Assembly: GCA_020199905.1 (NCBI GenBank)
Contig: JAIVJS010000019.1
Span: 24,857 to 68,319 of the forward strand
Reading direction: 5' to 3'
DNA: 43,463 nt
DNA from: Acidobacteriota bacterium
GTDB lineage: Bacteria; Acidobacteriota; Thermoanaerobaculia; UBA5066; Gp7-AA6
Positions 26,878-36,995 of this stretch are shown piece by piece. Positions within the stretch are counted from its first letter, which is position 1. The number at the start of each line of letters is the position of its first letter. A model generated the notes under the pieces. That model was not told where the DNA came from. It saw nothing but the letters and a program-made list of their open reading frames with translations, and did no database searches. The position numbers were made by a program, and so were the translations under genes.

Positions 26878-27078
26878 GAGTGGCCGGAGGCGTCATCGGC
26901 TGGAGAGTTGAGAGGGTGGGCGGTTCGGAGCTCATCATCGCCGTGATCAGCGACGCCTGTCTCGACGCGGAGAACGCCTTCCTTTCCTTAACCATCTCGT
27001 AGAGGACCGCGCCGAACGCGAAGATGTCCGTGCGTCGGCCTGTTTCCCCTTCAGCTGCTCGGGCGCGATGTACTGGAA
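26878..27078 (-). pseudogene. Fragment of a PD40-type Ser/Thr kinase, frameshifted
   Basis: Reading leftward from 27078, the sequence gives FQYIAPEQLKGKQADA, then shifts frame near 27028-27036 and continues DIFAFGAVLYEMVKERKAF, QASLITAMMSSEPP and LQPMTPPATR. This matches residues 191-260 of the kinase encoded at 27147-29822 ([21 protein letters not shown] and on). A 4-base deletion within the ADARTDIF codons explains the shift. Nothing of the catalytic core or propeller is left, so it is a decayed remnant of the same family. The bases between the hairpin at 26765 and 26878, and between 27078 and the next gene, show nothing clear. Confidence 0.75.
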
Positions 27079-27146
27079 GGCCGCCGAGCCTGCCGTGAAC
27101 GCGGTAGTGAGAGACGGTCTCGCCGCTTATCGCGCGGCTCTTCGGC

Positions 27147-29822
27147 TCACTTCCCCAAAAGCGCGGTCCAATTCTGGACGAGCGTGATGGGCGGCGACGT
27201 CACTTCTCCGAGCGGCGCATCGATCAGAAAGCGTTGTCCGTCGGCGGAGACGTCGTAGTGACGGTCCGGGTCCCTACGCATGCGCGCCTCGAAGAGCGCT
27301 TTCGGCTCCCCGGACTCAAACAAGGTTCCTGTCTTGACGGCAACTGCCATCAACCTCCGGTCGGGGGCCAGGTAGAAGAGCTCTTTGCCGTCCCGGCGCC
27401 AGACCGGCGCACTCCCTCCGGCTGCCGAGACTTGCCACTTGCCTCCCGGCCCTGGAAAGGGCTGGACGTAGATCTCGTTTCGGCCTGACTCGTTGGACAC
27501 GAAGGCGATCCAGTGGCCGTCGGGAGAAAACACTCCGAGAGTCTCGTCAAACTCGGTCTGGAGAAACGGGGTGATCTTGTGGTCCGCCAGCGAGAGCACC
27601 AGAAGATCCCATTTGGTCTTCGGGTTCAGATCGCAAAAGAGCAAATAACGGCCGTCGGAGGAAATGTCGACTGGGACCTTCATATCCTTCGAGGATAAGA
27701 GCGTTTGGTCGGCTCCGGTGCCGGACGTCGCCTTCTGAAAGAGATCGTCGACGCCGGTGCGCTGCGAGGAAAAAATGATTCGCGAATCGTCCGGCGACCA
27801 GATGGAATGGCCCTCGGGAGCCGGATCGAAGGTCACACGGGTCGAGGCGCGCCGCGCGAGATCTTGAAGCCAGATGTCACCGGGATCGCCCAGTGCAAAT
27901 ACGGTGCGCCGGCCGTCGTGAGAAAGTCGCGGGGCCCAGATGTTTCCGGGCGAGCCGATCGTCTCCAGTCGTTTGCCGCCGCGGTCAAACCACGTCAGCT
28001 GATACTGGCCGACGTTGCCGCCCCCCTCCTGATAGGCCAGAACGCCGTTTTCCGAAGCGGAAAAAACCGCCGTGAAGAAGCCCGTGTCTTCTTGGACATT
28101 TTCGGCGATCGAAAGGGCGTCGCCCGAGAGCCTCCCGCTCCTGGCATCGAAAGACTGCGCCATGAGCGTCCCCTGCCTCACGAAGAGCAGGTGTCCGGCG
28201 GCGTACAGGGGCTTGGAGCGGGCAGCGATGAGAAGCTTCGGTGATTCGCCGTCGAGGGATCCTGAGTAAATCGCATGCACCTCGCTCTCGGTGCCTACCG
28301 AATGACTCGCGGCGAGATACAGGAAATGTTTGCCGTCCGGCAGAAAGCTCGGCCAGCGGTGCGTCGTCTCCCGCCTCGATTCGTCGAGCTTCGTGACCGG
28401 CGTCACCTTGCCTCCCGTGCCGGCCACGCGAAAGAGCGGTTCGCGGTAATGCGGCTCGAAGAGAATGACGCCGTCGCGGTTCCAGGTCCCGCCTCGCCCG
28501 TCCGCCGCGTCGCAGAGCGTGAGAGCAGGGCCGCCCGAGGCCTCGATCTTCTTCAACTTGCCTTCCGAGAAGAACCCGATCTGCCGGCTGTCCGGGGACC
28601 AGAACGGGTACGTCGCCCCCTCGGTGCCCACGAGCGCGCGAGCCGTCAAGGTTTCCAGCGGGCGCACCCAAAGCAGAGATTTGCCGGAAGAGTCCGTCGC
28701 GACGAAGGCGAGCTGAAGCCCGTCGGGGGAAACAGCGACCGGCCCCGCATTGTCGCCGGTGAAATGGTAAGTGTTCTTTTCAGGCGCCAGGACGGAGCTT
28801 CGGACCGGGCGGAACCCGGCGCGCGGACGCTGCCAGACAGCGAGGGCGAGAGCGAGAGCCGCCATGGCGAACACCGCCGCCAGGGACCCGGCGAGGCGTT
28901 CGCGGCTCTTGCGCCGAGCCACAAACAGCGCGGGCACCCCCGCCTGCGAACCGCCCTCAGCGATCCATTTCAGCTGCAGCATAACGTCGTGCGCGGTCTG
29001 CCAGCGGTCGTCGGGCTCTTTGGCGAGGCAGGTTTTGATGACCCGATCGAGCACGGGCGGCGTCATGGGTTGGATGGTCGAAACCGGTGCCGGCTCCGTG
29101 TGCAGAATCGCGCCGATCAACGACGCCTGGCTGCTGCCAGTGAACGCCTTTCGGCCGGTGGTTATCTCGTACAGGACGGCGCCCAGGGCGAAGATGTCCG
29201 TCCGCGCGTCGGCCTCCTTTCCTTCGAGTTGCTCCGGCGCCATGTATTGCAAAGTGCCCAGGATCATCCCTTCTTGCGTCAGATTCGCGAGAGCCATCGT
29301 TGGAAGATGTGTCACTCCCGACTCTCCCGACTCTTCCGAGAGCGGCGCGACCGCCTTGGCCAGCCCAAAATCGAGCAGCTTCACCCCTGACCTGGTCAGC
29401 ATCACGTTGCCGGGTTTCAAATCGCGGTGGACGACGCCCTGCCGGTGCGCGCGGTCCAACGCATCCGCAATCTGGATCCCGAAACGCAGAAGCTGTTCGA
29501 GCGGGATTGGCCCGTGCGCGAGGCGATCTGCCAGCGTCTCGCCTTCCAGGTACTCCATGACCAGGTACTCGACGTCGTCCTGGTTGCCGACGTCGTAAAG
29601 AGCGCAGATGTGAGGGTGGGAGAGCTGAGAAATCGTCTTCGCCTCCCGCTCGAACCGCTGGCGAACGTCCGGCGAGGAGGAGAGGTGCTGGGGGAGCACC
29701 TTGACCGCGACGGCGCGATCGAGCCGCGTGTCGCGCGCCTTGTAAACCTCTCCCATCCCGCCCGCGCCCAGAGGGGAGAGAATTTCGTACGGGCCCAGCC
29801 GGAAACCACTGGAAAGGGACAA
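27147..29822 (-). CDS. Receptor-type Ser/Thr protein kinase with PD40 propeller (K1)
   Basis: An 891-residue Hanks-type kinase fused to a TolB/PD40 propeller. The kinase (about 12-285) is complete: GAGGMGEV (19-26), Lys41 in [12 protein letters not shown] (132-139), DFG (151-153), MAPEQ (194-198). A membrane helix covers about 311-330 ([20 protein letters not shown]). From about 350 on are PD40-type repeats with the SPDG motif ([38 protein letters not shown]), so the propeller is predicted to lie in the periplasm as a sensor. The C-terminus [15 protein letters not shown] has a strand shared with its neighbours. The start is TTG 29822, giving the family N-terminus [13 protein letters not shown]. 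It belongs to the subtype with [15 protein letters not shown]. It is divergent from ispG, 62 bases away, and separate from the other kinases. Confidence 0.92.
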   Translation of the reverse strand: MSLSSGFRLGPYEILSPLGAGGMGEVYKARDTRLDRAVAVKVLPQHLSSSPDVRQRFEREAKTISQLSHPHICALYDVGNQDDVEYLVMEYLEGETLADRLAHGPIPLEQLLRFGIQIADALDRAHRQGVVHRDLKPGNVMLTRSGVKLLDFGLAKAVAPLSEESGESGVTHLPTMALANLTQEGMILGTLQYMAPEQLEGKEADARTDIFALGAVLYEITTGRKAFTGSSQASLIGAILHTEPAPVSTIQPMTPPVLDRVIKTCLAKEPDDRWQTAHDVMLQLKWIAEGGSQAGVPALFVARRKSRERLAGSLAAVFAMAALALALAVWQRPRAGFRPVRSSVLAPEKNTYHFTGDNAGPVAVSPDGLQLAFVATDSSGKSLLWVRPLETLTARALVGTEGATYPFWSPDSRQIGFFSEGKLKKIEASGGPALTLCDAADGRGGTWNRDGVILFEPHYREPLFRVAGTGGKVTPVTKLDESRRETTHRWPSFLPDGKHFLYLAASHSVGTESEVHAIYSGSLDGESPKLLIAARSKPLYAAGHLLFVRQGTLMAQSFDARSGRLSGDALSIAENVQEDTGFFTAVFSASENGVLAYQEGGGNVGQYQLTWFDRGGKRLETIGSPGNIWAPRLSHDGRRTVFALGDPGDIWLQDLARRASTRVTFDPAPEGHSIWSPDDSRIIFSSQRTGVDDLFQKATSGTGADQTLLSSKDMKVPVDISSDGRYLLFCDLNPKTKWDLLVLSLADHKITPFLQTEFDETLGVFSPDGHWIAFVSNESGRNEIYVQPFPGPGGKWQVSAAGGSAPVWRRDGKELFYLAPDRRLMAVAVKTGTLFESGEPKALFEARMRRDPDRHYDVSADGQRFLIDAPLGEVTSPPITLVQNWTALLGK

Positions 29823-29884
29823 GATGGCGACAGACTACCTCCCACCGAAGATTTTCCGCCCTGTTTGGTAGATTGGAAGCGGCC

Positions 29885-31135
29885 ATGATCACCAGGAAGC
29901 GCCACGCCACCGTCGGGGTCCGGGTCGGTCCGGTTCAGGTCGGGGGAGGAGCCCCCGTCGTCGTGCAGTCGATGACCAACACGGACACGGCGGACGTCCT
30001 GGGGACGGCGCGGCAGTGTGTCGAGCTCGCCCGCGCGGGATCGGAGCTCGTCCGCATCACGGTCAACGTGCCCGAGGCGGCGGCCGCCGTTCCCGAGATC
30101 AAGCGGCGCATGCTCGGCGAAGGCGTGGACGCGCCGCTCATCGGAGACTTCCACTACAACGGCCACGCCCTCCTGACGAAGTTTCCCGAGATGGCGGCGG
30201 CGCTCGACAAATACCGGATCAACCCCGGCAACGTCGGGAAGGGCGCGCGGCGCGACGAGCAGTTCGCGACGATCTGCCATATCGCGCGAGATCACGGAAA
30301 ACCCGTTCGCATCGGGGTCAATGGCGGCTCGCTGAACCAGGAGCTCGTCATGGACCGGATGCAGGAGAACACCGACCGCGACCTCGGCCGGACATCCGAG
30401 GAAATCGTCAACGAGTGCATGGTCCTGTCGGCGCTGCAGTCGACGGAGCTTGCGCTCCAGTCCGGGCTGCGCAAGGACCAGATCATCATTTCCTGCAAGG
30501 TCTCCCGGCCCCTCGACCTGATCGCCGTCTACCGCGATCTGGCGGCGAAGACGGACCAGCCCCTCCATCTCGGCCTGACGGAGGCGGGGATGGGGATGAA
30601 GGGTCTCGTCTGGTCGGCGTCTTCCCTCGGCGTTCTCTTGAATGACGGGATCGGCGACACGATCCGGATCTCGCTGACTCCTCGCCCCGGCGGCGACCGG
30701 CGCGAGGAGGTCTACGCCGCATGCGAGCTCCTCCAGTCGCTCGGCATCCGCTCGTTCTCGCCCTCCGTGACGGCGTGTCCGGGGTGCGGCCGCACGACGT
30801 CGACCACCTTTCAGGAGCTTGCGGAGCGAATCCAGGGCTACATCCGGGACCAGATGCCGGTGTGGAAGGTGCAGTACGACGGCGTCGAAAACATGACGCT
30901 CGCTGTGATGGGCTGCGTGGTCAACGGCCCCGGCGAATCGAAGGCGGCTTCGATCGGGATCTCTCTTCCGGGCACGGGAGAGCAGCCGCGGTGCCCCGTT
31001 TACATCGATGGCCAGCATTTCACGACGCTCGCCGGGAACTACGACGAACTCGCCGCGGCGTTTCGGGCGCTCGTCGACGACTACATCGCGACGAAATACC
31101 CGCGTCGCGAAGCGGCGCGGCCGGTCCCGGCGTAA
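29885..31135 (+). CDS. ispG: 4-hydroxy-3-methylbut-2-enyl diphosphate synthase (IspG/GcpE)
   Basis: A 416-residue cytoplasmic [4Fe-4S] enzyme of the MEP isoprenoid pathway that reductively converts methylerythritol cyclodiphosphate to HMBPP. The N-terminal TIM-barrel part shows [14 protein letters not shown] (25-38), [11 protein letters not shown] (110-120) and [13 protein letters not shown] (142-154). The cluster ligands are Cys298 and Cys301 in ACPGCGR, Cys344 in [12 protein letters not shown], and Glu351. All are present, so it should be active. I take ATG 29885 as start; a TTG four codons upstream is an alternative. It sits alone on the plus strand between kinase genes that read the other way, with its last 55 bases overlapped by the extended frame of the next kinase. 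Confidence 0.96.
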   Translation: MITRKRHATVGVRVGPVQVGGGAPVVVQSMTNTDTADVLGTARQCVELARAGSELVRITVNVPEAAAAVPEIKRRMLGEGVDAPLIGDFHYNGHALLTKFPEMAAALDKYRINPGNVGKGARRDEQFATICHIARDHGKPVRIGVNGGSLNQELVMDRMQENTDRDLGRTSEEIVNECMVLSALQSTELALQSGLRKDQIIISCKVSRPLDLIAVYRDLAAKTDQPLHLGLTEAGMGMKGLVWSASSLGVLLNDGIGDTIRISLTPRPGGDRREEVYAACELLQSLGIRSFSPSVTACPGCGRTTSTTFQELAERIQGYIRDQMPVWKVQYDGVENMTLAVMGCVVNGPGESKAASIGISLPGTGEQPRCPVYIDGQHFTTLAGNYDELAAAFRALVDDYIATKYPRREAARPVPA

Positions 31136-33957
31136 GGAATCGGCGGCGCGAACGGCGAAGACGCGCTGGTCGCATCGTCCGCGCGGAATGTGCCGCCTGC
31201 TGGTCTCCCGCGGAGGACGTGAACCGGCATCTCACGTCCCGCCCGCAAGGTCATTTCTTTTCGCCGGCCGTCGGAGTCCAGTTGACGATCACGCGGATCG
31301 GCGACTCGGGGTTTTTTTCGAGGGGCGTGCGCCGCCACTCCGGCCTCCAGACGCGGGCCGGCCCCGACCGGCACAGCCATGACGGAACCGTCCGGCGCGA
31401 TGTAGTAGATCTCTCTTCCGTCGGCCCTCCAGCGGGGCAGGCGGCCCCCGGATGGCGAGATCCGCCGTTTGTCCGCCGCGCCGTCTGTCCGCGCCGCATA
31501 GATCTCCGGGATGCCCGACTCGTTCGACTCGAAGGCGATCCACCGGCTGTCCGGCGAAAAGCGAGGGCTCGTCTCGTTGAAATGGCTGCCGAGCCAGGCA
31601 AAAGGCTTGCGCTCCCCCTGGAGGGGCAGCAACCAGATGTGCCACAGAGCGGACTGGGCCTCGTTCAGGTACGCGAGGAAACGGCCGTCGCGCGAGAAGT
31701 CCTCCGGCTGCTGGACGCCGGGCTGCTCGAGCAGAGGCCGGTCGCTGCCGGGCACTCCGGGCGCGATCTCGTAGATGTCGGGAGGGCCGCCGCGGTCCGA
31801 GCGGTAGACCACCTTCGAGCCATCCGGAGACCACACCGGCATGATTTCGTCGACCGGATCGGAATGGAGCCGCGTCGAGACCGACCGCGCCAGGTCGAAG
31901 ACCCACAGGTCAGACGTTCCCGTTCGGCGGTCCTCGATGTCCGCCGCCGCCCGGGCGCCGTCGGGCGAGATCCGCAGGCCTTTGACCACCGCCGGCTCAC
32001 CGAGCTGCCCGAGCTCCTTGCCCCGGCGATCGAGCCAGACGAGCCGCGACGGGCGCGAGGCCGTCTGGTAAACGAGGACTCCCGTCTGCGAAACGGAGAA
32101 CGCGGCATGACTCGGTCCGTAGAAATAGTGGACGTTCGAGGCGAGCAGACGGGGCTCGTCCTGAAGCTCGGCCTTGCGCTCGTCGAAGGGCTGCGCGAAA
32201 AGAGTGCTCTCCCGCACGTAGATCAGATATCCCGGTGCGACGTACTCGACCCGGGAGTTGATTCGTGCCACGTCTCGGGTCTCCTTCGTGTCCAGAGAGG
32301 CGACGCGCAGCTCGTGCTCTCCGACGTCGACGACGCCGGCGACGTACAGGAAGCGGCGGCCGTCGGGCAGGAAGTGCGGCCAGATGGGATTCAGCTGGTG
32401 GCGCGAAGCGTCGGGCGCCACAACCCGAACCGCTTCGCCGCCGGTATCGGCGACACGATAGATCCCGGGCGGATTGAAGTTGGAAAAGAGGATCGTCCCT
32501 TCGCGATTCCACGTCCCGACCACGGCGAACGGGGCGTCGCAGAGTGTCACGGGCGGCCCTCCCGTCGCCGGAATCTTCTTCAACTTCCCCTCCGCGTAAA
32601 ACGCGATGAAGCGGCTGTCCGGCGACCAGAAGTGGGAGGTCGCGTCGATCGATCCGTCGAGCTCCGAGAAATCTTCGTTGTCGAGCGTCCGCGAGAAGAG
32701 CCGTCGTCGGCCGTTCGAGAATGCCTCGATGACCAGGCGCGTTCCATCCGGCGAAATCGACATTCCGCGGGAAACCTCCGAGGGCGCGTAGGTCTTGCCG
32801 GGTGGAATCGGTATGGCGAACTTCACCGCCGGGGCGGCGGGTTCGCGGCGTATCCGACGTCCGGCGAAGATTCCCGCGGCGGCCGCGAGAAAGAGACCGG
32901 GTAGGAACAACAGGGCGAGGAGGCGGCGCCGGGGGCGAGCCGCCGCCGTCGCCGCGCTTCGCTCTCCCGAAATCTCGGACGCGTGGTCGCGCAGGTGTGC
33001 CAGGTCGAGCGCCAGGTCTTTCGTCGAAAGGTAGCGCTCCTCCGGGTCCTTCTCCAAGCACCGCTCGACGACCCTGCGAAGGGCGGCGGGCGCCTGGGGA
33101 GAAAGCGAGCCGAACGGCTCCGGCTCGTCGCGAATGATCGCCGTCAGCGTTTCGACGGTGGTGCCGCGGGAGAAGGCGCGTTTGCCGGTCGCCATCTCGT
33201 AGAGGACCGAGCCAAACGAGAACTGATCGGATCGGAAATCCACCGGTCGCCCGCTCGCCTGTTCCGGAGACATATAGCCGACGGTGCCGAGCACCACGCC
33301 GGGCCGCGTCGGTTGTCCGACGGTCTCCACCTGCGTGACTTCCGACTCTTCCGCCGCGATGAGCTTGGCGAGGCCGAAGTCGAGGATCTTTGCGAAGCCG
33401 TCCCGCGTGACCATCACGTTCTCGGGCTTGAGATCCCGGTGGACGATTCCAGCCGTGTGCGCCTTGGCCAGGGCATCGGCAACCTGGGCGGCGATTCCCA
33501 TCAGCCGCTTCGGCGCGATCGGTCCGGCCGCGATCAGCTCCCGGAGCGTCGAGCCCTGCACGAGCTCCATGGCGATGTAGGACACGGCATCCGACTTGCC
33601 GACTTCGTAGATCGTGACGATGCCCGGGTGGTTGAGCGCGGAAGCGGAACGGGCCTCCTGCTCGAAACGCGCCAGCCGATCGCGATCGGAGGCGAGCTCC
33701 GCCGGCAGCACCTTGATGGCGACCTCCCGGTTGAGCCGCGTGTCGCGTGCGCGCCAGACCTCTCCCATTCCGCCGGCGCCGAGCGGCGAAAGGATCTCGT
33801 AGGGACCGAGCTTCGACCCGACGGGCAATGTCAGCGGCGAATCCTCCGGTGTCCGTGGCGAATCGAGGGATTGTAGCGGTGGAGGAGGCGCCTCCGGTTC
33901 GGAGGGACGGACGGGGCAAGATCCCGCTCGCGGGAGCTGCCGCGCGCGAATGCTCAC
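31081..33957 (-). CDS. Receptor-type Ser/Thr kinase with PD40 propeller, 3' frameshift (K2)
   Basis: A 958-codon frame. An unusual Pro-rich extension of about 45 residues precedes the kinase (about 50-330): GAGGMGEV (60-67), Lys82 in [12 protein letters not shown] (173-180), DFG (193-195), MSPEQ. A membrane helix ([20 protein letters not shown]) and PD40 repeats follow ([42 protein letters not shown]). The last 70 residues are not family-like. One base less in the A7 run (T7 at 31312-31318 on +) restores [21 protein letters not shown] with a stop at 31251, the expected C-terminus, so this copy is frameshifted or miscalled at that run. The GTG start overlaps the preceding frame in GTGA; a CTG at 33834 with GGAGG upstream is a shorter alternative that removes the extension. 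It is the [12 protein letters not shown] subtype. Confidence 0.85.
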   Translation of the reverse strand: MSIRARQLPRAGSCPVRPSEPEAPPPPLQSLDSPRTPEDSPLTLPVGSKLGPYEILSPLGAGGMGEVWRARDTRLNREVAIKVLPAELASDRDRLARFEQEARSASALNHPGIVTIYEVGKSDAVSYIAMELVQGSTLRELIAAGPIAPKRLMGIAAQVADALAKAHTAGIVHRDLKPENVMVTRDGFAKILDFGLAKLIAAEESEVTQVETVGQPTRPGVVLGTVGYMSPEQASGRPVDFRSDQFSFGSVLYEMATGKRAFSRGTTVETLTAIIRDEPEPFGSLSPQAPAALRRVVERCLEKDPEERYLSTKDLALDLAHLRDHASEISGERSAATAAARPRRRLLALLFLPGLFLAAAAGIFAGRRIRREPAAPAVKFAIPIPPGKTYAPSEVSRGMSISPDGTRLVIEAFSNGRRRLFSRTLDNEDFSELDGSIDATSHFWSPDSRFIAFYAEGKLKKIPATGGPPVTLCDAPFAVVGTWNREGTILFSNFNPPGIYRVADTGGEAVRVVAPDASRHQLNPIWPHFLPDGRRFLYVAGVVDVGEHELRVASLDTKETRDVARINSRVEYVAPGYLIYVRESTLFAQPFDERKAELQDEPRLLASNVHYFYGPSHAAFSVSQTGVLVYQTASRPSRLVWLDRRGKELGQLGEPAVVKGLRISPDGARAAADIEDRRTGTSDLWVFDLARSVSTRLHSDPVDEIMPVWSPDGSKVVYRSDRGGPPDIYEIAPGVPGSDRPLLEQPGVQQPEDFSRDGRFLAYLNEAQSALWHIWLLPLQGERKPFAWLGSHFNETSPRFSPDSRWIAFESNESGIPEIYAARTDGAADKRRISPSGGRLPRWRADGREIYYIAPDGSVMAVPVGAGPRLEAGVAAHAPRKKPRVADPRDRQLDSDGRRKEMTLRAGREMPVHVLRGRPAGGTFRADDATSASSPFAPPIPYAGTGRAASRRGYFVAM

Positions 33958-34268
33958 CGGGACTTCTTCGGGAGCTCCGCTTGCAGGAATGAATCGAGCA
34001 CGGTGTTGAACCTTCCCGGGTCGTAAGAAGGTGAGTCCGAGTACCTCGTCATGGAGTACCTGGAGGGCGACACGCTCGCGGAGCCGCTCGCCCGCTCGAA
34101 GCGCTGCCGCACTTCCGCCGAGGACGAGAGGTTATGGGCCAGCACCTTGATCGCGACGTCACGCTCGAGGCGCGTGTCCCGTGCCTTGTACACGTCGCCC
34201 ATGCCTCCCGCCCCGAGCGGAACGAGGAATTCGTAGGGGCCGAGGCGCGTGCCCGCGGCGAGCGTCAT
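33954..34268 (-). pseudogene. Scrambled kinase remnant with an inverted internal segment
   Basis: A 104-codon frame beginning MTLAAGTRLGPYEFLVPLGA and keeping residues 1-59 of a PD40-family kinase, including the P-loop and Lys41, up to RQRFER. After that (about 34094 down to 34021) the minus-strand reading is foreign, but the plus strand there encodes [19 protein letters not shown], which is kinase residues 86-104 in inverted orientation. The final 26 residues (YDPGRFNTVLDSFLQAELPK and on) are unrelated to kinases and unrecognised. It has no HRD or DFG and cannot be a kinase. It overlaps its neighbours in ATGA (34265-34268) and GTGA (33954-33957), so it may still be translated within the operon. 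Confidence 0.75.
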
Positions 34269-36985
34269 GGCTTCTTCAGCCCGGCAGTCCAGTCGAGAAC
34301 GACCGTGATCGGAGGAGACGATGGAGCTTCTGGCTCGGAAACAGCGAGGAAGCGTTGCGCATCGGGAGCGACGGCGTAGAGGCTGCGGAAACTCGGAAAC
34401 TTCGCACTCGGCGTCCGCGTCTGGAAGAGCGCTCGCGGGGCGGAAATCTCGAAACCGGCGCCCGCCTTAACCTCAACCGACATTAGCTTCCGGTCTACGG
34501 CGAGATAGAACATCTCTCGCCCGTCGCGGCGCCACGTCGGCTTGGTTCCTCCCTCCGTCGAAACCTGCCACTTCTCGGCCATCGAAGGGAGCGGTCCGAC
34601 GTACACCTCGGGCTTGCCGGATTCGTCCGACGTGTAAGCGAGAAACCGGCCGTCCGGCGAGATTCGCGCCTCCCACTCGTTGAACGGACTCTGGAGGAGC
34701 GGCTTCGGAGTCCTGGGGCCTTCCAGCGGCAGCATCCAGAGGTCGGCATTCGTCTTCGGGTCGAACACTCCGATGACGAGCAGGCGCCCGTCGGCAGACC
34801 AATCCAGAGGATTCGCGTGATTTGGCATCTTCAGCAGCAACTCTCCAGCGCCGCTCCCCGCCGCCTTCAGATAAACGCTGTTCTTTCCCTCTCTGCTCGA
34901 GGCAAACGCCAGACGCGTGCCATCGGGAGACCAGACCGGATAGATGTCGTGTCTGGGATCGAACGTGAAGCGCGACAGCGTGCCGCGGGCGAGCTCGATC
35001 AGCCAGACGTCTGGCGTCCCCGTTTTGGGGTCGTCGCGGCACACGGCCAGGCGTTTTCCATCCGGCGAGAGGTCGGGGTCGGCGTAGTCTCCCGGCGGAC
35101 CCACGGTCGACTGAGCCTCGCCGCGCCGGTCGAGCCACAGGAGCTGATTTCTGATCGCTGCGACCGTTCCATAGGCGAGCACGCCGTTGGAAGAGGCCGA
35201 GATCGGCGCGTACCAGCTCTGGGCCGCCCCTCCGGTTCTTCCGATGCGCTCGGCGATTGAAATCGGGTCGCCGCGAAGCTCGAGACCCCCCGCATCGAAC
35301 CCTTGCGCCACAAGGGTGCCCTCCCGCACGAAGAGCAGGTATCCGGGAGACGCGTAGATCGCGCGCGATTCCACGGGAGCGAGGCGCTTGCTGCCCTTCT
35401 CTCCCAGGATCGCCGTGTGGATCTCGGCCATTGAGCCTTCGGCGCTCTCCACGAGGAATATGTAGTGTCGGCCATCGGGCAGGAACGAGGGCCAGGCATG
35501 CCCCAGCTGCCCGGCCCCGAGGGTCGTCTCGGGCGCCGGTGCGCCGCCGGCGGCGCGGAGCCGAAAAAGGGGCGCGTCCTCGCCCGCACTGAAGAGGATG
35601 GTTCCCCCGGGACTCCAGGCCCCGCCGCGGCCGTATGGCGCGTCACACAGCGTCTGCGGGGGGCCTCCCGCGACGTCGATCCGCTCGAGTTTGCCCCCCG
35701 CGAAAAAGCCGAGCGAGCGGCCGTCCGGAGACCAGAAGGGCAAGCCCGCGCCCTCCGTGCCGGGCAACGCTCGAGCGGCGAGAGCGTCGAGATCTCGCAC
35801 CCACAGGGCGCTTCGGCCTCCGGGCGGAATCGCCGTGAATGCGAGGCGGCGCCCATCCGGCGATACGGCGACGGCGCCCGCCTCCGTGAAAGTGCCGAAG
35901 ACGGTTCCCTCGGGGACCGGGATCGTGAAGCGGACTTCGCGGGGCGGCTGCGCGGCCGGGCGCCGAAGCACGAGCAAGGCGAGACTGCCGGCGGCAAGCA
36001 ACACGGCAATACCGAGAAGCACGCCTTCTCTCCGGCGCCAGCCTGTCGCCGCCGGGATCGCCGCGGAAGCCGCGAGCCCGCGCTCTTCCGAGATCCACTC
36101 GAGCTCGCTGCCCAGGTCCGCCGCGTTCTGCCAGCGCTCGTCGGGGTCCTTCGCGAGAGACTTGCGAATCACCCGATCGAGTACGGGCGGGCTCAGCGGC
36201 TGGATCGAAGAGACCGGCGGAGGGTCCGCGGTCATGATCGCGGAGATGAGCGATGCCTGGCTCAGGGCGGAAAACGCCTTCTTCCCGGTCGCCATCTCGT
36301 AGAGCACGGCGCCGAAAGCGAAGATGTCAGTGCGCGCGTCCGCGTCTTTTCCCTCCAACTGCTCCGGAGCCATGTACTGGAACGTTCCGAGGATCGTCCC
36401 CTTCTCGGTGATTGGACCGACCTCGGTCGGAAGAGCCGTAAAGTCGTTCTTCGCCATGGGGTCTTGATCGGCGGCCGTCTGCCCTCTTCCGGCCGCGTCG
36501 CCTTGCCGCTCAAATACCTTCGCCAGGCCGAAGTCGAGGAGCTTCACGCCGGACTTCGTGAGCATCACGTTGCCGGGCTTGAGATCCCGGTGGACGATCC
36601 CCTGCCGATGGGCGCCGTCAAGCGCGTCCGCAATCTCGACGCCGCAGCGCAGCGTCTGATCGAGGGGAAGCGGACCCTTTGCCAGACGGTCGAAGAGGGT
36701 CTGCCCTTCGATGTACTCCATGACGAGGTACTCGGTCTCGCCTTCGCGTCCGACGTCGTAGATCGCGCAGATGTGTGGGTGAGAGAGCTGCGAGATCGTC
36801 TTCGCCTCGCGCTCGAACCGCTGGCGGACCTCGGCGGAATCCGAGAGGTGGGCCGGAAGCACCTTGATGGCGACCGTTCGTTCGAGCCGCGTGTCGCGCG
36901 CCGTGTACACCTCGCCCATGCCGCCGGCTCCGATCGAGGCCAGGATCTCGTAGGGGCCGAGGCGCGCGCCGGACGAAAGACTCAA
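34265..36985 (-). CDS. Receptor-type Ser/Thr protein kinase with PD40 propeller (K3)
   Basis: A 906-residue kinase-propeller fusion. Catalytic elements are GAGGMGEV (19-26), Lys41, HRDLKPGN (132-139), DFG (151-153) and MAPEQ. An insertion of about 30 residues lies between DFG and APE (ERQGDAAGRGQTAADQDPMA). A membrane helix (VLLGIAVLLAAGSLALLVL) is followed by PD40 repeats: VSPDGRRLAFTA, FWSPDGRSLGFFA, LSPDGKRLAV, VWSPDGTRLAFASS, ISPDGRFLAYTSDES. It ends PPITVVLDWTAGLKKP, the shared C-terminal strand. It starts at TTG 36985, 10 bases after the K4 stop, and its own stop overlaps the remnant start in ATGA. It is the [15 protein letters not shown] subtype, closest by eye to K4 and the remnants. 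Confidence 0.93.
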   Translation of the reverse strand: MSLSSGARLGPYEILASIGAGGMGEVYTARDTRLERTVAIKVLPAHLSDSAEVRQRFEREAKTISQLSHPHICAIYDVGREGETEYLVMEYIEGQTLFDRLAKGPLPLDQTLRCGVEIADALDGAHRQGIVHRDLKPGNVMLTKSGVKLLDFGLAKVFERQGDAAGRGQTAADQDPMAKNDFTALPTEVGPITEKGTILGTFQYMAPEQLEGKDADARTDIFAFGAVLYEMATGKKAFSALSQASLISAIMTADPPPVSSIQPLSPPVLDRVIRKSLAKDPDERWQNAADLGSELEWISEERGLAASAAIPAATGWRRREGVLLGIAVLLAAGSLALLVLRRPAAQPPREVRFTIPVPEGTVFGTFTEAGAVAVSPDGRRLAFTAIPPGGRSALWVRDLDALAARALPGTEGAGLPFWSPDGRSLGFFAGGKLERIDVAGGPPQTLCDAPYGRGGAWSPGGTILFSAGEDAPLFRLRAAGGAPAPETTLGAGQLGHAWPSFLPDGRHYIFLVESAEGSMAEIHTAILGEKGSKRLAPVESRAIYASPGYLLFVREGTLVAQGFDAGGLELRGDPISIAERIGRTGGAAQSWYAPISASSNGVLAYGTVAAIRNQLLWLDRRGEAQSTVGPPGDYADPDLSPDGKRLAVCRDDPKTGTPDVWLIELARGTLSRFTFDPRHDIYPVWSPDGTRLAFASSREGKNSVYLKAAGSGAGELLLKMPNHANPLDWSADGRLLVIGVFDPKTNADLWMLPLEGPRTPKPLLQSPFNEWEARISPDGRFLAYTSDESGKPEVYVGPLPSMAEKWQVSTEGGTKPTWRRDGREMFYLAVDRKLMSVEVKAGAGFEISAPRALFQTRTPSAKFPSFRSLYAVAPDAQRFLAVSEPEAPSSPPITVVLDWTAGLKKP

Positions 36986-36995
36986 GGGCCGGCCC

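Noticed and set aside
31081..31250. C-terminal 55 or so residues of the K2 frame as a real domain
   Set aside because: The sequence is not family-like and overlaps ispG; the restored tail ending at 31251 fits the relatives better.
30721..32904. A 727-codon plus-strand frame through the ispG 3' end and K2
   Set aside because: It has no family similarity and mirrors the kinase propeller codons; ispG and K2 explain the region.
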